A stretch of 64,000 nt of DNA from Pseudocercospora fijiensis CIRAD86. Taxonomy: Eukaryota > Ascomycota > Dothideomycetes > Mycosphaerellales > Mycosphaerellaceae. The notes beneath the pieces are model-generated. The model was not told the origin of the DNA. It saw only the letters and a program-made list of their open reading frames with translations, and searched no databases. The position numbers and the translations under genes are program-made. Below, one piece after another: positions 24,917-36,699 of the stretch (positions within the stretch are counted from its first letter, which is position 1; every line of letters starts with the position of its first letter). The stretch covers positions 446,886 to 510,885 of the forward strand of contig NW_006921536.1 in the NCBI RefSeq assembly GCF_000340215.1. The letters run 5' to 3'.

Positions 24917-24942
24917 GCAATAATACCCCTAGGGTAGCATTA
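24917..24942 (-). promoter_or_regulatory. Near-palindromic boundary motif, copy after ORF3
   Basis: Minus strand arms TTAATGCTACCC and GGGGTATTATTG around a CTAG centre, 55 bp downstream of the ORF3 stop. Same orientation as the copies before gag, pol and ORF3. Confidence 0.7.
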
Positions 24943-24996
24943 ATCCTAGATACTATAATTATACAAAAACAACTTCCTAAGTAACACTATATAGAC

Positions 24997-27735
24997 CTAC
25001 TATTGCTTCAACGCGCCGTAATCCTTACTAGTAATAACCTTATCTACTAGTCGGCTCTCGAAATCTCCTCCGTATACGTTAAAGCTATTAGTACCGAAGT
25101 ACTATCCCTCGTAGAAAGCTTGATTAACGAGGAGGTTAGTAGCCTTTTCCGTCGCAGTATTCTCCTAATTGTATAGATATTCCTTAAGTCCCTCGTTATT
25201 AAGCTAGAGGATCTATTTAACTTCGTTCTAAACAACGTAACTTAACTAAGGAATCCTACTAACTAGGGCGTCGGAGATACAACTAAGGCCTTCGACTAAG
25301 ATAGCGGTAGGGAAGGGGAACGGTACGAAGGTGTTCGAACCTAGAAGGGCGGTTAGATTGCGGTGCGCCTTAGCAACCTTAGTAACGGTTAAGTTGTCGT
25401 AACCCTCAATCTTAGTGCCGTCGATAACGCGAGAATAGCCTAGGTTAATTAATATACGGTTGCTCTTAGTCTTTAGATTACTATATAGTAGGTATAGCAT
25501 CTAAATAGAGACTTCGTATTCCTTTAGAGGGTTAAGGATCTACTCCGCCTTGCGCCCCTTACTATTAGGCTAACTATCGAACATATAGTCGAGGTCGTCG
25601 CCGGTAAGGTGCTTATTAGTAAGCTTGCCAATCTTGCTTAGCGGGACTAGGCTACGAGCCTTAAGCTTCTCAACCTAGTTCGTAAAGACCTCGGGCTAAT
25701 GCATACCTTCGACAATAGTAGAGTAGCTAGTCTTATCCTTAGATATAAGACAGACCTTAATGCGTAGGTAACTAGTACCCTCGCTAGCTACGAGCTTAAC
25801 TATATCTTGTCCGAGACGAGCAGACTCCTTAGAAGGACAGTTCTCGTAAGTACCGCTAACCTTAAAGAACTTAGTAGGCTTAGGAACGGAGATAAGCTTA
25901 TATACGTAATTAGGTCGAAGGGCGACAGCTAGGAGCTATAGGGTAGGGTACTAGCGGACGATTTAGTTACTTACACTATAAGTTTAAAGGGCATTACGGC
26001 CTTCCTGCTTAGACTTAGGCATGTTACGCATATACTAAAGGTATATCTTAAACTCTTCCTATATTAGGTCGATAAGGAAAGGAAGATATACTCTACGAGG
26101 CTCTTATAACTAACTAAAGACTTAAGGGAAGACGGTATTACTAGTCTAGCGAAAGCGATCGAAGGAGGTACCTTAGCTAAGAATGCCGGTAACGAACTTG
26201 CTCTAGCGATCCGTTAGCGTAAGGGCGCGAGTAATAGTACTAGTAGGGTTGAACGCGTAGAGTCCTAGAGATATCGGGGCGGCAATAGGGCGTCTAGGAA
26301 ACTAGTTAGTATAGGCCTAATTAGCCTTAAGGGCAGCGAAGGCGTCTTAATTAGGAACCTCGCGACCAATCTTTAATAGGCGACCGACGAGGACAATCGC
26401 CTTAGCACTAGTATAGAGACTATAGACCTTAGCGGCCTTCTTAACATAGTTAGTATATATAGAGAACGGCTCTTCTCCTAGCTTACTAAGGTCGTCGAGC
26501 TATTAATAGATAGATAGGGCGGTAGGAGCTTTACCTATATCGGCTTTAGGAACTATATCGATCTTAGTAATAAGGTACGTAATAGAGTCGCCCTTATAAG
26601 AACTATAGATGTTCTTAGTTAATAGGATCGGCGAGAGCCCTCTATCTCTACGCTCGCTAAAGGAGCCTTCGGAGGAGACATCTTCTAGTAGTATATCTAG
26701 TATATTAACATCCGAGTTACTATAGTTAGTACTATAGTTAGTCCTAGAAGAGGCGCTATACTTCTTAGTAGCCTTACGGAGGGCCTAGCGAGTATGCAAT
26801 GCCTTCTTACGCGCTACTTCGGCCTTAGCGCGCTCGTCCTTAACTTCCTAAGGGACCTTACGGTTACGGGTCGAGCGACGGTCTTAAGCCTATATCTCCG
26901 TAGCGAGCGCGAGACTAGCAGCCGTATCGGCCTCTATTTCTAAGCGAAGAGCCTTACGTTTAAGGACATTAACGATAGGAGCCTCTTAACCTTTAATAAT
27001 AAAACCTGTACTATTAATGCGATAGCCCTTCTCTTTTAGTAGATCCTTAGTTGTCTATACATTAAGATCGATCTAGACAATTGCATCGTAGTGCCGCTTC
27101 TAGTAGGATGTCGTAAAGTCGTTAAGCGTAAAGGACAAGTTAAGTAACTACTTGCCTACCTTCTTACTAGCGGTAGATATACGATAGATTATAGTACGGG
27201 AAAGGTGCTCGGCGCCTTAACGACAGACCTTGTACTTATTAACGAACGAAGAGACCTACTTAGCACGCTCTTATCTACCGTAGGCAAAGTTAACAAGGCT
27301 CTTAGGAAGACTGCTTAGTCCTCCCTAATGTTCGAAGGCCTAGTCGAGGGTCTTAAAGCGTAAGCGAATCTAGGTGCCGGCTGTCTCGAGGCTATAGACG
27401 ATAGGAAAGGCTTGTTCGATATCTATATCGTTAAGGACCTCGCGCTTAAAGATACGCTTACCGATAGACTAACGCAAGTTGTTTATACTGTATATAACTA
27501 AGATAGCAGCCTTCTTAATATTCCTATTAATAACGCGTAGTAGGGTACGAGCGTTCTAGATCTTCTCTTAAGGGTCTTTAAGGGCGGTAACGATCTAGAA
27601 GCAATACTCGAGACTAGTTGCAGTAGCTAAGGCGCTATCGGAGGGGGCTTCGATCGGGACTAGTACGCCTAGGTTTAGGGCTCGTAGGTTGCTACTACTA
27701 CTAGCACCTAGCGGATTTAGGGCGCCGGAAGACAT
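24997..27735 (-). pseudogene. Element D ORF3, unrecognised protein of about 913 codons
   Basis: ATG at 27733-27735 opens MSSGALNPLGASSSSNLRAL. One frame then runs to tandem stops at 24997-25002 (ending TSKDYGALKQ), interrupted only by TAG/TAA at plausible Gln and Trp codons. I do not recognise the family. Visible traits are a Ser/Ala-rich start and a charged, probably helical segment around residues 280-350 (VKDERAKAEVARKKALHTR, then KATKKY). An acidic Asp/Ser part (NSDVNILDILLEDVSSEGSF) is followed by an all-round soluble-looking C-terminal half with NLTALLGSNTFVPFPFPTAI. No signal peptide, membrane helix, zinc motif or catalytic signature is evident. It stands between two boundary motifs, downstream of pol, where envelope genes lie in some Gypsy elements, but nothing in it looks like an envelope. 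Confidence 0.6.
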
Positions 27736-28157
27736 CTTAGTCGACCGGAGCAGAAAGGAGTTAGTAACGAGCTTACAAAAACGTTCGTAGCTTGTTAATA
27801 ATAATTAAAGGGTTTAGATAGAAGGAGGGGGAGGGGTAGGCGGTAGTAAGTTAGTTAGTGTTCGAGTAGAAGAAAGAGCTTAGAAGGCTCGCCTTAAATA
27901 GGATACGAAGGTAGCGTAGTCCGTATGTTCCGGTAAAGCAAACGGATAACGATTATATATAGACCCTAAAAAGTAAAGCTATATACGAGACTCCTTTATT
28001 AGTAGGGCGGCTAAAGTTTAATAATCGATCTAGCTAATTGCTAGTAGCGACTACGCGCCTTTATTAACCTCTAGCTTTCGTAGATTCCCGCGCACTCGAA
28101 ATGTAACTAGTTAGTTCGAGTACCTAGTAGCAATCTATAGTAGTAAGGCTAGCGGGA

Positions 28158-28184
28158 CTAATAACACCCCCGGGGTAGTATTAG
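28158..28184 (-). promoter_or_regulatory. Near-palindromic boundary motif, upstream of ORF3
   Basis: 27 bp; minus-strand arms CTAATACTACCCC and GGGGGTGTTATTAG. It lies about 420 bp before the ORF3 ATG. Confidence 0.75.
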
Positions 28185-28580
28185 CTTTTCTCTAGAGATA
28201 CTCGGCAACTAGGAGCAAATCGCCTAGGCTTAGCGTAGCTTATATTAGCCTATAGCACTATCGTTGTAGATGTAGCATTACCTTTTATAGCAGCAGGCAT
28301 GTAAACGTAGCCCGTACGTTCTTCTTTCTTCTAGATACTAAGCTTAGCGGCCTAAGGTCCCTATTCTTAGAGGCTATAGGCCTAGGTTGCTACGTCTATC
28401 TAAGAGCTAGGAAGGGAGAGGGATCCTCCCTTTCTTAGTATCCTACGTAACTAATGCTAATTAGGGTAGGAACAATCTCTAGTAGAGTACCTTATTGTCG
28501 TTGCTACTTAAGGATAGTTGCTAGAGTCTAGGAACCTAGAGGGAAGTAGTCCTAGAAGGGTAGAGGGTTAGGTTCGGCTA

Positions 28581-28617
28581 TTTTCCTAATACTATCCCCG
28601 GGGTATTATTAGGAAAA
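28581..28617 (+). promoter_or_regulatory. Near-palindromic boundary motif, after pol (extended, inverted)
   Basis: The longest copy: outer arms TTTTCCTAATA and TATTAGGAAAA match perfectly over 11 bp, around a CCCCGGGG core. Its orientation is opposite to the other copies. It lies about 260 bp after the pol stop. Confidence 0.75.
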
Positions 28618-28877
28618 CACGCCTCGTATAGTTCTATCTAAGGAAACAAGAGTAAAGGAATAAAGTTATAGCAATATTAATCGAAAGCAAAGGCAAAGCA
28701 AAGGACAATAACAAGATAAACTAAAAGCAACAAACGAGAGCATAAATATTAGTAGGAACGGACAGCAGGTAAGGACTAAAGGTATAGGGCGGTACTATAT
28801 TAATAGCGCGGAGAACGATTAATAAGAGTAAGGAAGCAACGTAGCAGAGGCAGACAGAGGCAAGGAAGAGTAAGCAA

Positions 28878-31800
28878 TTATTTAGTCTCGGGGTCGTCTA
28901 GCTATAATTCTAGGCGGTCTTTATCGCTAGACTAGTTAGGTTCCTCGGAGTTAGAGTTAGATAGCTAGAAGTCTAGTTCACTATTAGAATCGGAATTAAC
29001 ATCGGAAACGCTCTATATATAGTTAATCTATATATAACCCTCCCTTTGTTCTTAAGTTATTCCTAATAGCTTACTAAGACGAATTTAGGGATAGGCATAG
29101 TTGTTAGGTAGAACAGGATCTATAATAGCGGTAGGATCCTCCTCCCGATAGGCATCTAAGGACGGTAGAGGGTCTATAGAGGCACTAACTTCCTCCTCGG
29201 TCGGCGGAGGGCGGGTAGGTTTACGTAACTTAACGATCTTCTTTAGATTAGCCCGAGGGTAAGAGTGCTTTAAGGTAGCACTATCTAGCTCCTAAAGAAG
29301 GTATACGGAACCCGAGTAAAGGACCTCCTTTACTCTATAAGGACCCTTCTACTTAAAGGCTAGCTTATAGGAGTAACTATACTCTAGTTCGGACCGGTAT
29401 AGAAGGACTGTATCGCTAACCTTTAGAGGCTCCTAATCAATAGCATTATAGTTATTAAAATACTGCTTAGCCTCTTCCCGAAGCCGACGTTGTCGAGTAA
29501 GACCCTCTTAAGAAGTCGTAGTTATATCCTTAAGAGCCTTAGCCCGTAGGGCAAGAAGGTCTGCCCTAGTACGAATAGACCCCTAATCGTAAACGCCGTA
29601 CGTACGATAGGACAATTTAATAGGAAGAACGGCGTCCCTCCTAATTATAAGTTTAGCTAGTATAAGTCTAGTCAAGTCGATAATAGTAGTTCGGTCCGCT
29701 TAGAGAAGGGCTAGGACGCGGGTAGAAATAGGAACTAATCTGTCGCTACTATTAGTTATCTTAGATAGAGTATTAATTAACGACCGATAGCCGCGCTTAA
29801 TAATAGTATTCGACTAGGGATAGTACGGGGAGATACGAAAGTTCTTCGCCCTATACAAAATAAGTAGCGCTTAAACCTCCTTAGCTATATTGTTCGTAGC
29901 GTTGTCTAAGATAACCTCGTAAGGTGTTCCCTAGCGGTAAAACAGATCCTTAAATAGGAAGGTAGCTATATTACGGGCATTAATAGCACCGCAACCTTTA
30001 TAGAAATAATAGGCCTCCGGCTATCGAGAAAGACCCTCTCGAATAATATATAGGCTATTGTTACGGCTAAGATAGACCCTATCGCTATACTACCGCTCCC
30101 TAACTAACTAGGTAGTAGGGATACGCAGCTCTCCTAGACGCCGGTAGCTATTCCTAAAGTTGCACTTAGGATAGCTCTTATAGTAGCGGGAGATATTAGC
30201 CTATACGCCGTCCTACTAGTAGCGTCGACGAAGGACATCGAAGGTACCCTCCGCCGCCCGGTAGCCGAGCTTATCGTAAACGGAGCGAAGGATTTCTTAT
30301 CGGGCTGCTAGATCGTTAATAATACGCTAGAGAGGTGTATTAACTATCGCTTGTCGCTAAAGGATTCGATCTTTAACTAGGAATCGTCGAGAATAGCGAA
30401 TAACCCGACGGTATTAACTCTTTAACAGATTAGGAGCTCTCTTCGTATAGGTAAAGAAGTAGGCGATATTATAGGAGTCGTCGGAGTAGACCCTATTAAG
30501 GATCTTATCCCTACCTAGTTCGCCCGCCTTAGTATCGTCCTAGTCCTCGCTATTAGTAGTAGGGTCTTCGTTAGGCTAGTTACTAGGTTAGTCGTCGGTA
30601 GTAGACCTAGTAATTACTAGCATAGCGTTAATATAGAAGGTAGTAAAGAAGGTGCGGTTAATAACCGCGTCGATATCCTCTTCTTCTATTATCTCGGCGA
30701 TGTCTTCGTCTATAGTAGGCCTTCTAGAAAGGCTATCCGGTCTAGTATGCTTCTTGCTAGGAATATAGAAGACGTCGAAATCAAACAAATAGATCTAGGC
30801 AACCTACCGAGCTATCGTAGAGTTAGGTAAGTCGGAGGCTATACGGTTAAGTTAATAGACTAGCGTCTAAGCGTCGACTTCTAGGCGAAAGAACACTCTA
30901 AAGAGCTAAGGTCGGAACTTCTTAAGAGCCTTATAGACACTAAGGCACTCTCGCTTACTAGTATCGTATCGGGCCTCGATAGGTTTCTATAGACCGGACT
31001 CGTACCGGATAGGGTAACGTAAGGAGGGCTCCTTACGATTATACTATATTAGTATCTCGCCGTAGCCTTCCCCGCTCGAGTCGATAGCAACAATTAGTAG
31101 ACCTACGCCTTCCGAGTAGTTAATAGAGGTAAGCGCAGGCGCGCTAACAAGTGCCTTAGTAACCTTGTCCTTAGCGGCTTAGTAAACGGAGGTCTATTTA
31201 AATTCTGCATCCTTCTTAAGTAAGGCGTATAGAGGCTTGTATACTAACGCAAAGTTTTCGACCTAGATACGGAAGTAGGAGACTACTCTAAGCTAGATCC
31301 GGACATCTTTCTAATAGGTAGGGTCGGGCTAGGACATAATCTTTAGGACCTATATATTATTAGGATAGCGGCCGTTCTTATTAGTTACAAACCCGACAAT
31401 GTTTATTCGTTTATATAGGAGCTAAAGCTTCTCCCTATACACCGTTAGGTTAGCTCGCTCTAGGTCGTAGAGGACACTATCGAGGTTCTAAATGTGTTCG
31501 AGAAAGAACCTACGGATGCTAGGCTCTACTTCTTTATTATCGTACCTAGTTTTAGGGCCCTTAATGCCGATGTCGTTAAGGAAAGGCATCGCTATATAGG
31601 AGATATAGGCCGCGAGGACTTAGTTTATAATACGAACGAACTAGGCTACGGAGTTAGTTGCCCCTTATAGAAGGGTAGTTTATCTATATAGCCTAAGAGG
31701 TGTCTCGAAACTAGTAAGGTCGCGGCTATCCGGATAGAGAGGGATCTAGTCGTAGCCCGAGAAAACATCAACTAGTAAGGCTACAATACAGTTAGTAAAA

Positions 31801-32560
31801 GCTTCCGAGAACCTATTAGTCTCCGGAGGGAGGTTAGTATCTCTAATCGTAACTACGTTAAACTTTTGTATAGTATTAATTAGACGGTACTTCTTTAGTT
31901 CCCTAGGAGCTATCTTTTTCTAAACTAGGAAGTATAGGTTGCGATACGAGGCATAGGAAGGCTCTAAGGTACTAGCCTTTATACGCTACCGTATTATGTC
32001 CTTAACTACACCTCTTAGGCTTAGGTTTAGCTTAAACCCTAGGTAAGCCTAAGGCTTATACTCGATCGTTCGGATCCTCTATAGAGGGGTAACCTCCGGG
32101 TTAATCCTGCCTAGATACGTAAAGTTATATACTAATACGGCTTCGCGGTTGTATAGAAGCTCGTATAGCAAATCTAGTTTAAGATCCGAAAGCTCGATGC
32201 TAGGTTTGATATTCGCTAGTCTCTCCGGCGTTAGCCTCGATCCCCTAGGAATAGCGGAGAACTTTTTAGTAATATACCTCTAGTCGTATAGACTATCCCT
32301 AGGTATTAATATCGCTTCGCGGTTAAGGCACTTTTGTCGCTAGTTAGGATTTCCGCTAGGATTAGACCTATCGGTTATATATACGCTACCCTTTACGGGC
32401 TTAATCTTGTTAGCTACCCTCTTATATAGGGTATATATACTAACCGCTCGTAATACTCGAGCCCTCTCTCTTTAACGTTAGGCCCGGAGATTAGCGCAAT
32501 AGAATAGCGCGTAAACTTTATTAGAAGTCTCCTTAAGTTAGTAGGTATACAGCTAGTAAT
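28878..32560 (-). pseudogene. pol: Element D pol: RT, RNase H, integrase
   Basis: Minus-strand translation from about 32300 gives RT: LEPSYASYRNLYFLV, KKYRLINTIQKFNVVTIRD, NLPPETNRFSEAFTN, LLVDVFSGYDQ. The active site at about 31572 reads PFLNDIGIKGP, where relatives have F.DDI, so one catalytic Asp is Asn. RNase H ends with FYIPSKKHTRPDSLSRRP (about 30740). The integrase zinc region and core follow (GLSRQPEAYYFYKGCGAINA, then YEVILDNATNNIAKEV near 29900). After the integrase, YSYKLAFKQKGPY is a C-terminal module (Gln from TAG). It ends DDPETK before the TAA at 28878-28880. The start is not certain. Closest relative in this window is element G pol. Confidence 0.8.
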
Positions 32561-32594
32561 CCTAATTTATAATTCCGGCGAAAACGTTAGATTC

Positions 32595-32621
32595 CTAATA
32601 ACACCCCCGGGGTAGCATTAG
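32595..32621 (-). promoter_or_regulatory. Near-palindromic boundary motif, between gag-protease and pol
   Basis: 27 bp; minus-strand arms CTAATGCTACCCC and GGGGGTGTTATTAG, the best-preserved copy. It sits just upstream of the pol reading frame. Confidence 0.8.
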
Positions 32622-32899
32622 CTCGGCGCTCTAATTGGTTAGTTCGGATTTAGGCTCGGGTAGATCCGCTTCCGGCGGCGATGCCTACGATAGTATTATT
32701 ACCGAGATTCGTATACTAGATTGTCGTTGCCGGGTTGTTATACTCGCTATCGCTTCGAGCATTCGCCTCCTTAGTATAGAGCCTAGAAACTAGCCTTATC
32801 GTACGGAGCGGCGTACCTCTAGATATAACCTATTTAAGCTATATTAACTTATAGCGCAGATTGCCGGTCTTATAACCGCGCTATAGCGTTTCCCGAAGA

Positions 32900-34622
32900 G
32901 CGCTTAGAAGTAGCAAGGATATCCTCGTAGGACTTGTAGCTAGTATTTCCGATATAACTAGTAAATACGACTCGGTTGCCCTTCTAGTTAGCGATAGTTC
33001 CTTCCTAGGAGCTATCGTCGCAGTTGCGCTAGATACCCCGGGTTATACGAGACTATAGTCGACCTAGAATAATTAGCGTGTTCGGGTTAGCGGCAATCTA
33101 GAAGGTAAAGGAAAAGCATATGCCGAAAGCGTCTACTATAACATTATAGCAGGTACCTACTAGCGCAACCTCCCTATTTACTCCCTATATACTAAGGGAA
33201 ATATCTCTATTTATTAGTAGTCGGAGCTGTTTAGCCTAGCGCTTACTTATAATAAGTAACTCTAAACTATTATTAAGCATTGCTAGCAACTACTAGCTAT
33301 AGCTTCCGATAGTAACTTAAATATAGATAGCGGGAACAACGGCAAAGGAACGGGTAACTACGGAAAGGTCTATATTATTAGGGATAGAGTAAAGTTCCTT
33401 AGGTCGAGGAGGTCCTACTCGACCGATTTGTTAGCTAGTAAATCGGATAGCCTTAATAGAAACTAAAACCGAAGCAGAGTCGGTATTATTATTATCCCCT
33501 CGGCCTATCTCCTTAATCCCCTCTTCGTTAGCATTATCGATAGTCTCCTAGCTCTCGTAGGTTACTAATTCGCCTTCTACTAACTCCTAGGCCCCTAAAA
33601 ATTTAGGAAGGAACTATAGGGAAGAGACGTCGATATAGTCCTCTCGCCCCTGTTTACGTCGGAGGGCTATAAGGTCTTTTGTAAAGGTAGCATCGTTAGG
33701 AATCCGGCTCTAGAATAGGTTAGTAGGCAAACCGTATACTAGAAGCTCCCCTATAGACACGTTAGACTTAAGGTCTAGGAACTATAAAGCCTAGAAGAGA
33801 GCATTTGCCTTTATATCGTAAGAGTTAGTAGGCCCGGCGCTATACTTCTTTATATACCTATTAAAGCGAAAGCTCTTTAGGTCGGCTAACTTTCGTTTGT
33901 AGGCCGGCGGGTTAGCTAGGCCTAGGGTACTACTAAGGTCGGTAGTAGCATCCTCTATATCGACATCTAGAGTTTCTAGTACCTCCGGAGTAGCTATACT
34001 AGCTCGGGTTGCACGGTCTTTAGCTGTCTAGAGTGTCTTAGTCTTAGCGACTAATTCTCGCTGTTTCTTAGCCTTATTAGCTGCCTGCTTCTTAAGTATC
34101 CTAGTAGGGGCTGCCGCACTAGGGCGGGTAGGGTTCTACGGGCTCTTACTCTTACCCTAGGACTAGGTTTAGGACGACTAAGTTTAGGACCTTATAGCAG
34201 CGTAGACATCTATACTATTCTTAGTAACCGCGTAAACATTAGTAACTGCGTCCGGGTCCTAAGACATAAAGTTAACTTTAATAGGCTTAGTAGTACTATT
34301 ACTGCTCCGCTCCTTAACCTGTTTTACCCTAACCTTCTAAGTTTCTCGTTTAGTAATAGCGGCGAGAGTACTATTCCTAGTATCCTTAAACTCGATCTTA
34401 CTACTATACTTCTTCTCTAGAAGACTCCTAAGTTGAGGCAGCTTCGGAGCTCTACGATCCTACTCGAAGTTAATCTTATCGCCGGTGTCGGTATAGTAGA
34501 ACCGACTATTTACTTATATAACGAGCTTCCTCTTAAGAAGCTCCTTCTAGATAGGGCAGTCTAATTAAATATATTTAAAACCGCCGCATATCTAGCACTT
34601 GCTATCTAAGTTAGAATAGATC
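32900..34622 (-). pseudogene. gag-pro: Element D gag-protease, 3' part
   Basis: Continues the frame interrupted by element F. The zinc knuckle lies at about 34570-34610. Its ligand spacing C-x2-C-x4-H-x4-C reads Cys, Cys, Tyr, Cys, so only the His codon is lost. A basic/Ser segment (SKIEFKDTRNSTLAAITKRE) and a long hydrophilic linker follow. The protease near 33330-33230 has MLNNSLELLIIS in the E copy, matching the family pattern L(D/N)NGSE.NLI with its Asp probably Asn. It is colinear with E 50190-51819 on the opposite strand. Confidence 0.7.
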
Positions 34623-34627
34623 TTCTA
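34623..34627. repeat. Target site duplication TTCTA for element F, left
   Basis: TTCTA before the 5' LTR; repeated at 41362-41366. The homologous uninterrupted site is in E near 50212. Confidence 0.9.
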
Positions 34628-35346
34628 TATTATAGTAGCTGCCTAGAAAGCACCGACAAGTCCTACAAGCTAGCCGCTATACTATAAAGTAATGTCGGAT
34701 TTGAGTTGCCTTAGTAGTAGGGGCCCCTAGCGAAGCAGGTCGCCTAGTTAGCCTAGGTCGCCTAGTACGCCTAGTACGCCTAGTACGCCTAGTACGCCTA
34801 GTACGCCTAGTACGCCTAGTACGCCTAGTACGCCTAGGTCGCCTACTTAGCCGTATAACGTAATATCTTAGGGACTCCCGCGGAGGCCGTATATAGTAGA
34901 ACAATACGTTATACATTAATATACGAACGACGGGACTGTACTAAACTACGCGTACGTATATACGGACGATAGTAAGCGAGACATACAGAGTCGTAGGACA
35001 GATCCGAGTAGTAGGAAGGAACTGGAAGGCAGGGAAGAGCTAGGAGAAACATATTTACTTAAGAGCGGTTAAACGAGTTCGCATACGCGCGCTGCGCTAG
35101 TTAGCTAGGAGACAAAGGCGCTACGAGACAGCGGATAAGCAGGATATACGTACTTACGCTTACGCGTCGGACGCGCTAGACGGCCGTAGGGCGGAATACT
35201 AAGGAAGGGGCTCTCCCTCTAAGGTACCCTTCTTCCTTTCTTCGCAGTTCGTCTTATATAGATAGCAGCTATATTAATTTAGTGCTCCCTTTAGTTTAGT
35301 TCAAAGTTTCGTATACACTCTTACTGCTTAGCTACTAACCCTTACA
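34628..35346 (+). repeat. Element F 5' LTR
   Basis: TATTATAGTAGCTGCC...TAACCCTTACA, 719 bp. It includes the 9-bp minisatellite and keeps the terminal CA; TG at the start is now TA. Confidence 0.92.
34741..34857 (+). repeat. 9-bp minisatellite in F 5' LTR (8 exact units)
   Basis: Unit CGCCTAGTA in 8 exact tandem copies from about 34759 to 34830, with variant units (CGCCTAGTT, AGCCTAGGT, CGCCTAGGT) at the edges. Its complement reads as Arg-Arg-Thr repeats, which is a by-product and not a protein. Confidence 0.9.
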
Positions 35347-36650
35347 TTACGAACTGCCTTAAAAAACGCCTCTATTAAGATAGATACGCCCGACGAATGG
35401 ATTCAAAATATAAGACCTAACGAAGTACCCGATTTTTTAAGCTTAGTATAGAATAAAATCCCCGCTACGCGCGAACAGCTAGATTACGCCTACGCTACCG
35501 ACCCGGAACTGCTCGTTAACCTACTTAAGGCTTATAAAGATGCTACTCGTTTCCTCTCGGTCTCCCGTACTAGCCTTAGTACGGCTCTTAGCGACGCGAA
35601 TACTTCTATCGCGGAAAAAGAAGACGAGGTAGGCCGCCTCTAGTCGTAGCTCGCCTCTACTCGCCTAGGCGCCGCGGTACCCGCTTCTTACCTATTTATA
35701 CCTACTTCGAATAAGAGTAAGAAGCTAAGCGACCCCGAACGCTTTACCGGTAAGCGTAAAGTATACGAAGAATTTAAGATATAGATTAAGATCCGCTTTC
35801 TCGCTAACGCCGACTACTATCCGACTAAAGCTTCAAAGACCGGATTTATGTTTTCTCTACTCGGTAGCTCCGCCCTCGATTCCTGCCGCAGCCTTTTAGA
35901 AAATATAGAAACAACTATAACGGCTACTATCTAGAAGGCCCTCGACGCTAGTTTCGGCGACCCCGACCGTAAGTAAACTGCGCGCCTAAACTTAGACAAA
36001 CTTAAGTAAGCAAATAAGACCTACTAAGAGTACTATACCGCCTTCTAATACGAGATTAGGTACGCCGAATACCCTCCGGACGTCGCTAAGTAGATCTTAG
36101 TGCGCGGCCTTAGCGAAGAAATAATACTACAAGTCCGCGATAAGGATACGGAGAATCTAAACATTACCGAACTGTACGCTTTACTTACGCGTATCGATAA
36201 TACGACTCGAAACTTCGCGAAAATTATCGCTAACCGCGGAGGCGCCTGTACGAATGCCGGTCGCTTTACGTCGCCGTTCGCTACGCTACCGTCGAAGTTA
36301 TAGACAGCTTAGACGCCGGCTTTAGCACTAGCTCCGGCTATAGCCCTAACACCGCTAGGCGCCTAGCCTACCGCCGATCCGATAGATTTAAGCGCTACCT
36401 CGCTTAGCGCCCGTCTACGCGCGCCCCTAGTAAATAGTAAGCTTTCGGAAGAAGAGAAGCAGCGTCGCCGTATAGTAGGAGAATATATCTACTACGGAGT
36501 AAAAGGATATATTGCTCGCCTCTACCCGTCTCTCGTCGGCCGGCTAAACACGCTAACGATATAGCGAGTCGCCGCCGCGAATGTTACGACTCTAGATACG
36601 CCTTTACCGGCTAGCGCTACTCCGAGCGGCTAGGGAAAAGCTTGAACCTT
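35347..36650 (+). pseudogene. gag: Element F gag
   Basis: The frame starts around 35385 (DEWIQNIRPNEVPDFL) and includes DPERFTGKRKVYEEFKI, a Gag motif of fungal Gypsy elements, then FGDPDRK and RGLSEEIILQVRDKDTENLN (an open stretch 36100-36303). The zinc knuckle at 36484-36525 has spacing C-x2-C-x4-H-x4-C but every ligand codon is TAC or TAT, so all four Cys/His are Tyr. RIP of TGC to TAC and CAC to TAC explains this. Seven or more TAG/TAA stops are present. Confidence 0.8.
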
Positions 36651-36699
36651 ATATATAGTCGCTTATAAGGTTTATTCGTTCTAAAACTAAGAGTATCTG

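Larger units (their letters stand above)
27736..28877 (-). other. Spacer between element D pol and ORF3
   Basis: About 1.1 kb without a frame on either strand. It contains two boundary motifs in opposite orientation (28158-28184 and 28581-28617) and half-site-like pieces near 28270 and 28450 (GTAGCATTA, CTAATGCTAATTAG). Together with the motif spacing this suggests a regulatory or processing region. Confidence 0.5.

Noticed and set aside
24997..27735. Envelope gene
   Set aside because: The position fits, but there is no signal peptide, membrane helix or Cys-rich ectodomain.
28158..28617. Small MITE bounded by the two inverted palindromes
   Set aside because: The two copies are themselves palindromic, no target duplication is visible, and single copies occur at other boundaries.
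34741..34857. CRISPR-like array
   Set aside because: Units are 9 bp, contiguous and without spacers, and lie within an LTR.
34677..34916. Minus-strand ORF of Arg-Thr repeats (and its twin at 40725-40919)
   Set aside because: It is the translation of the 9-bp minisatellite inside the F LTRs. No gene signals.
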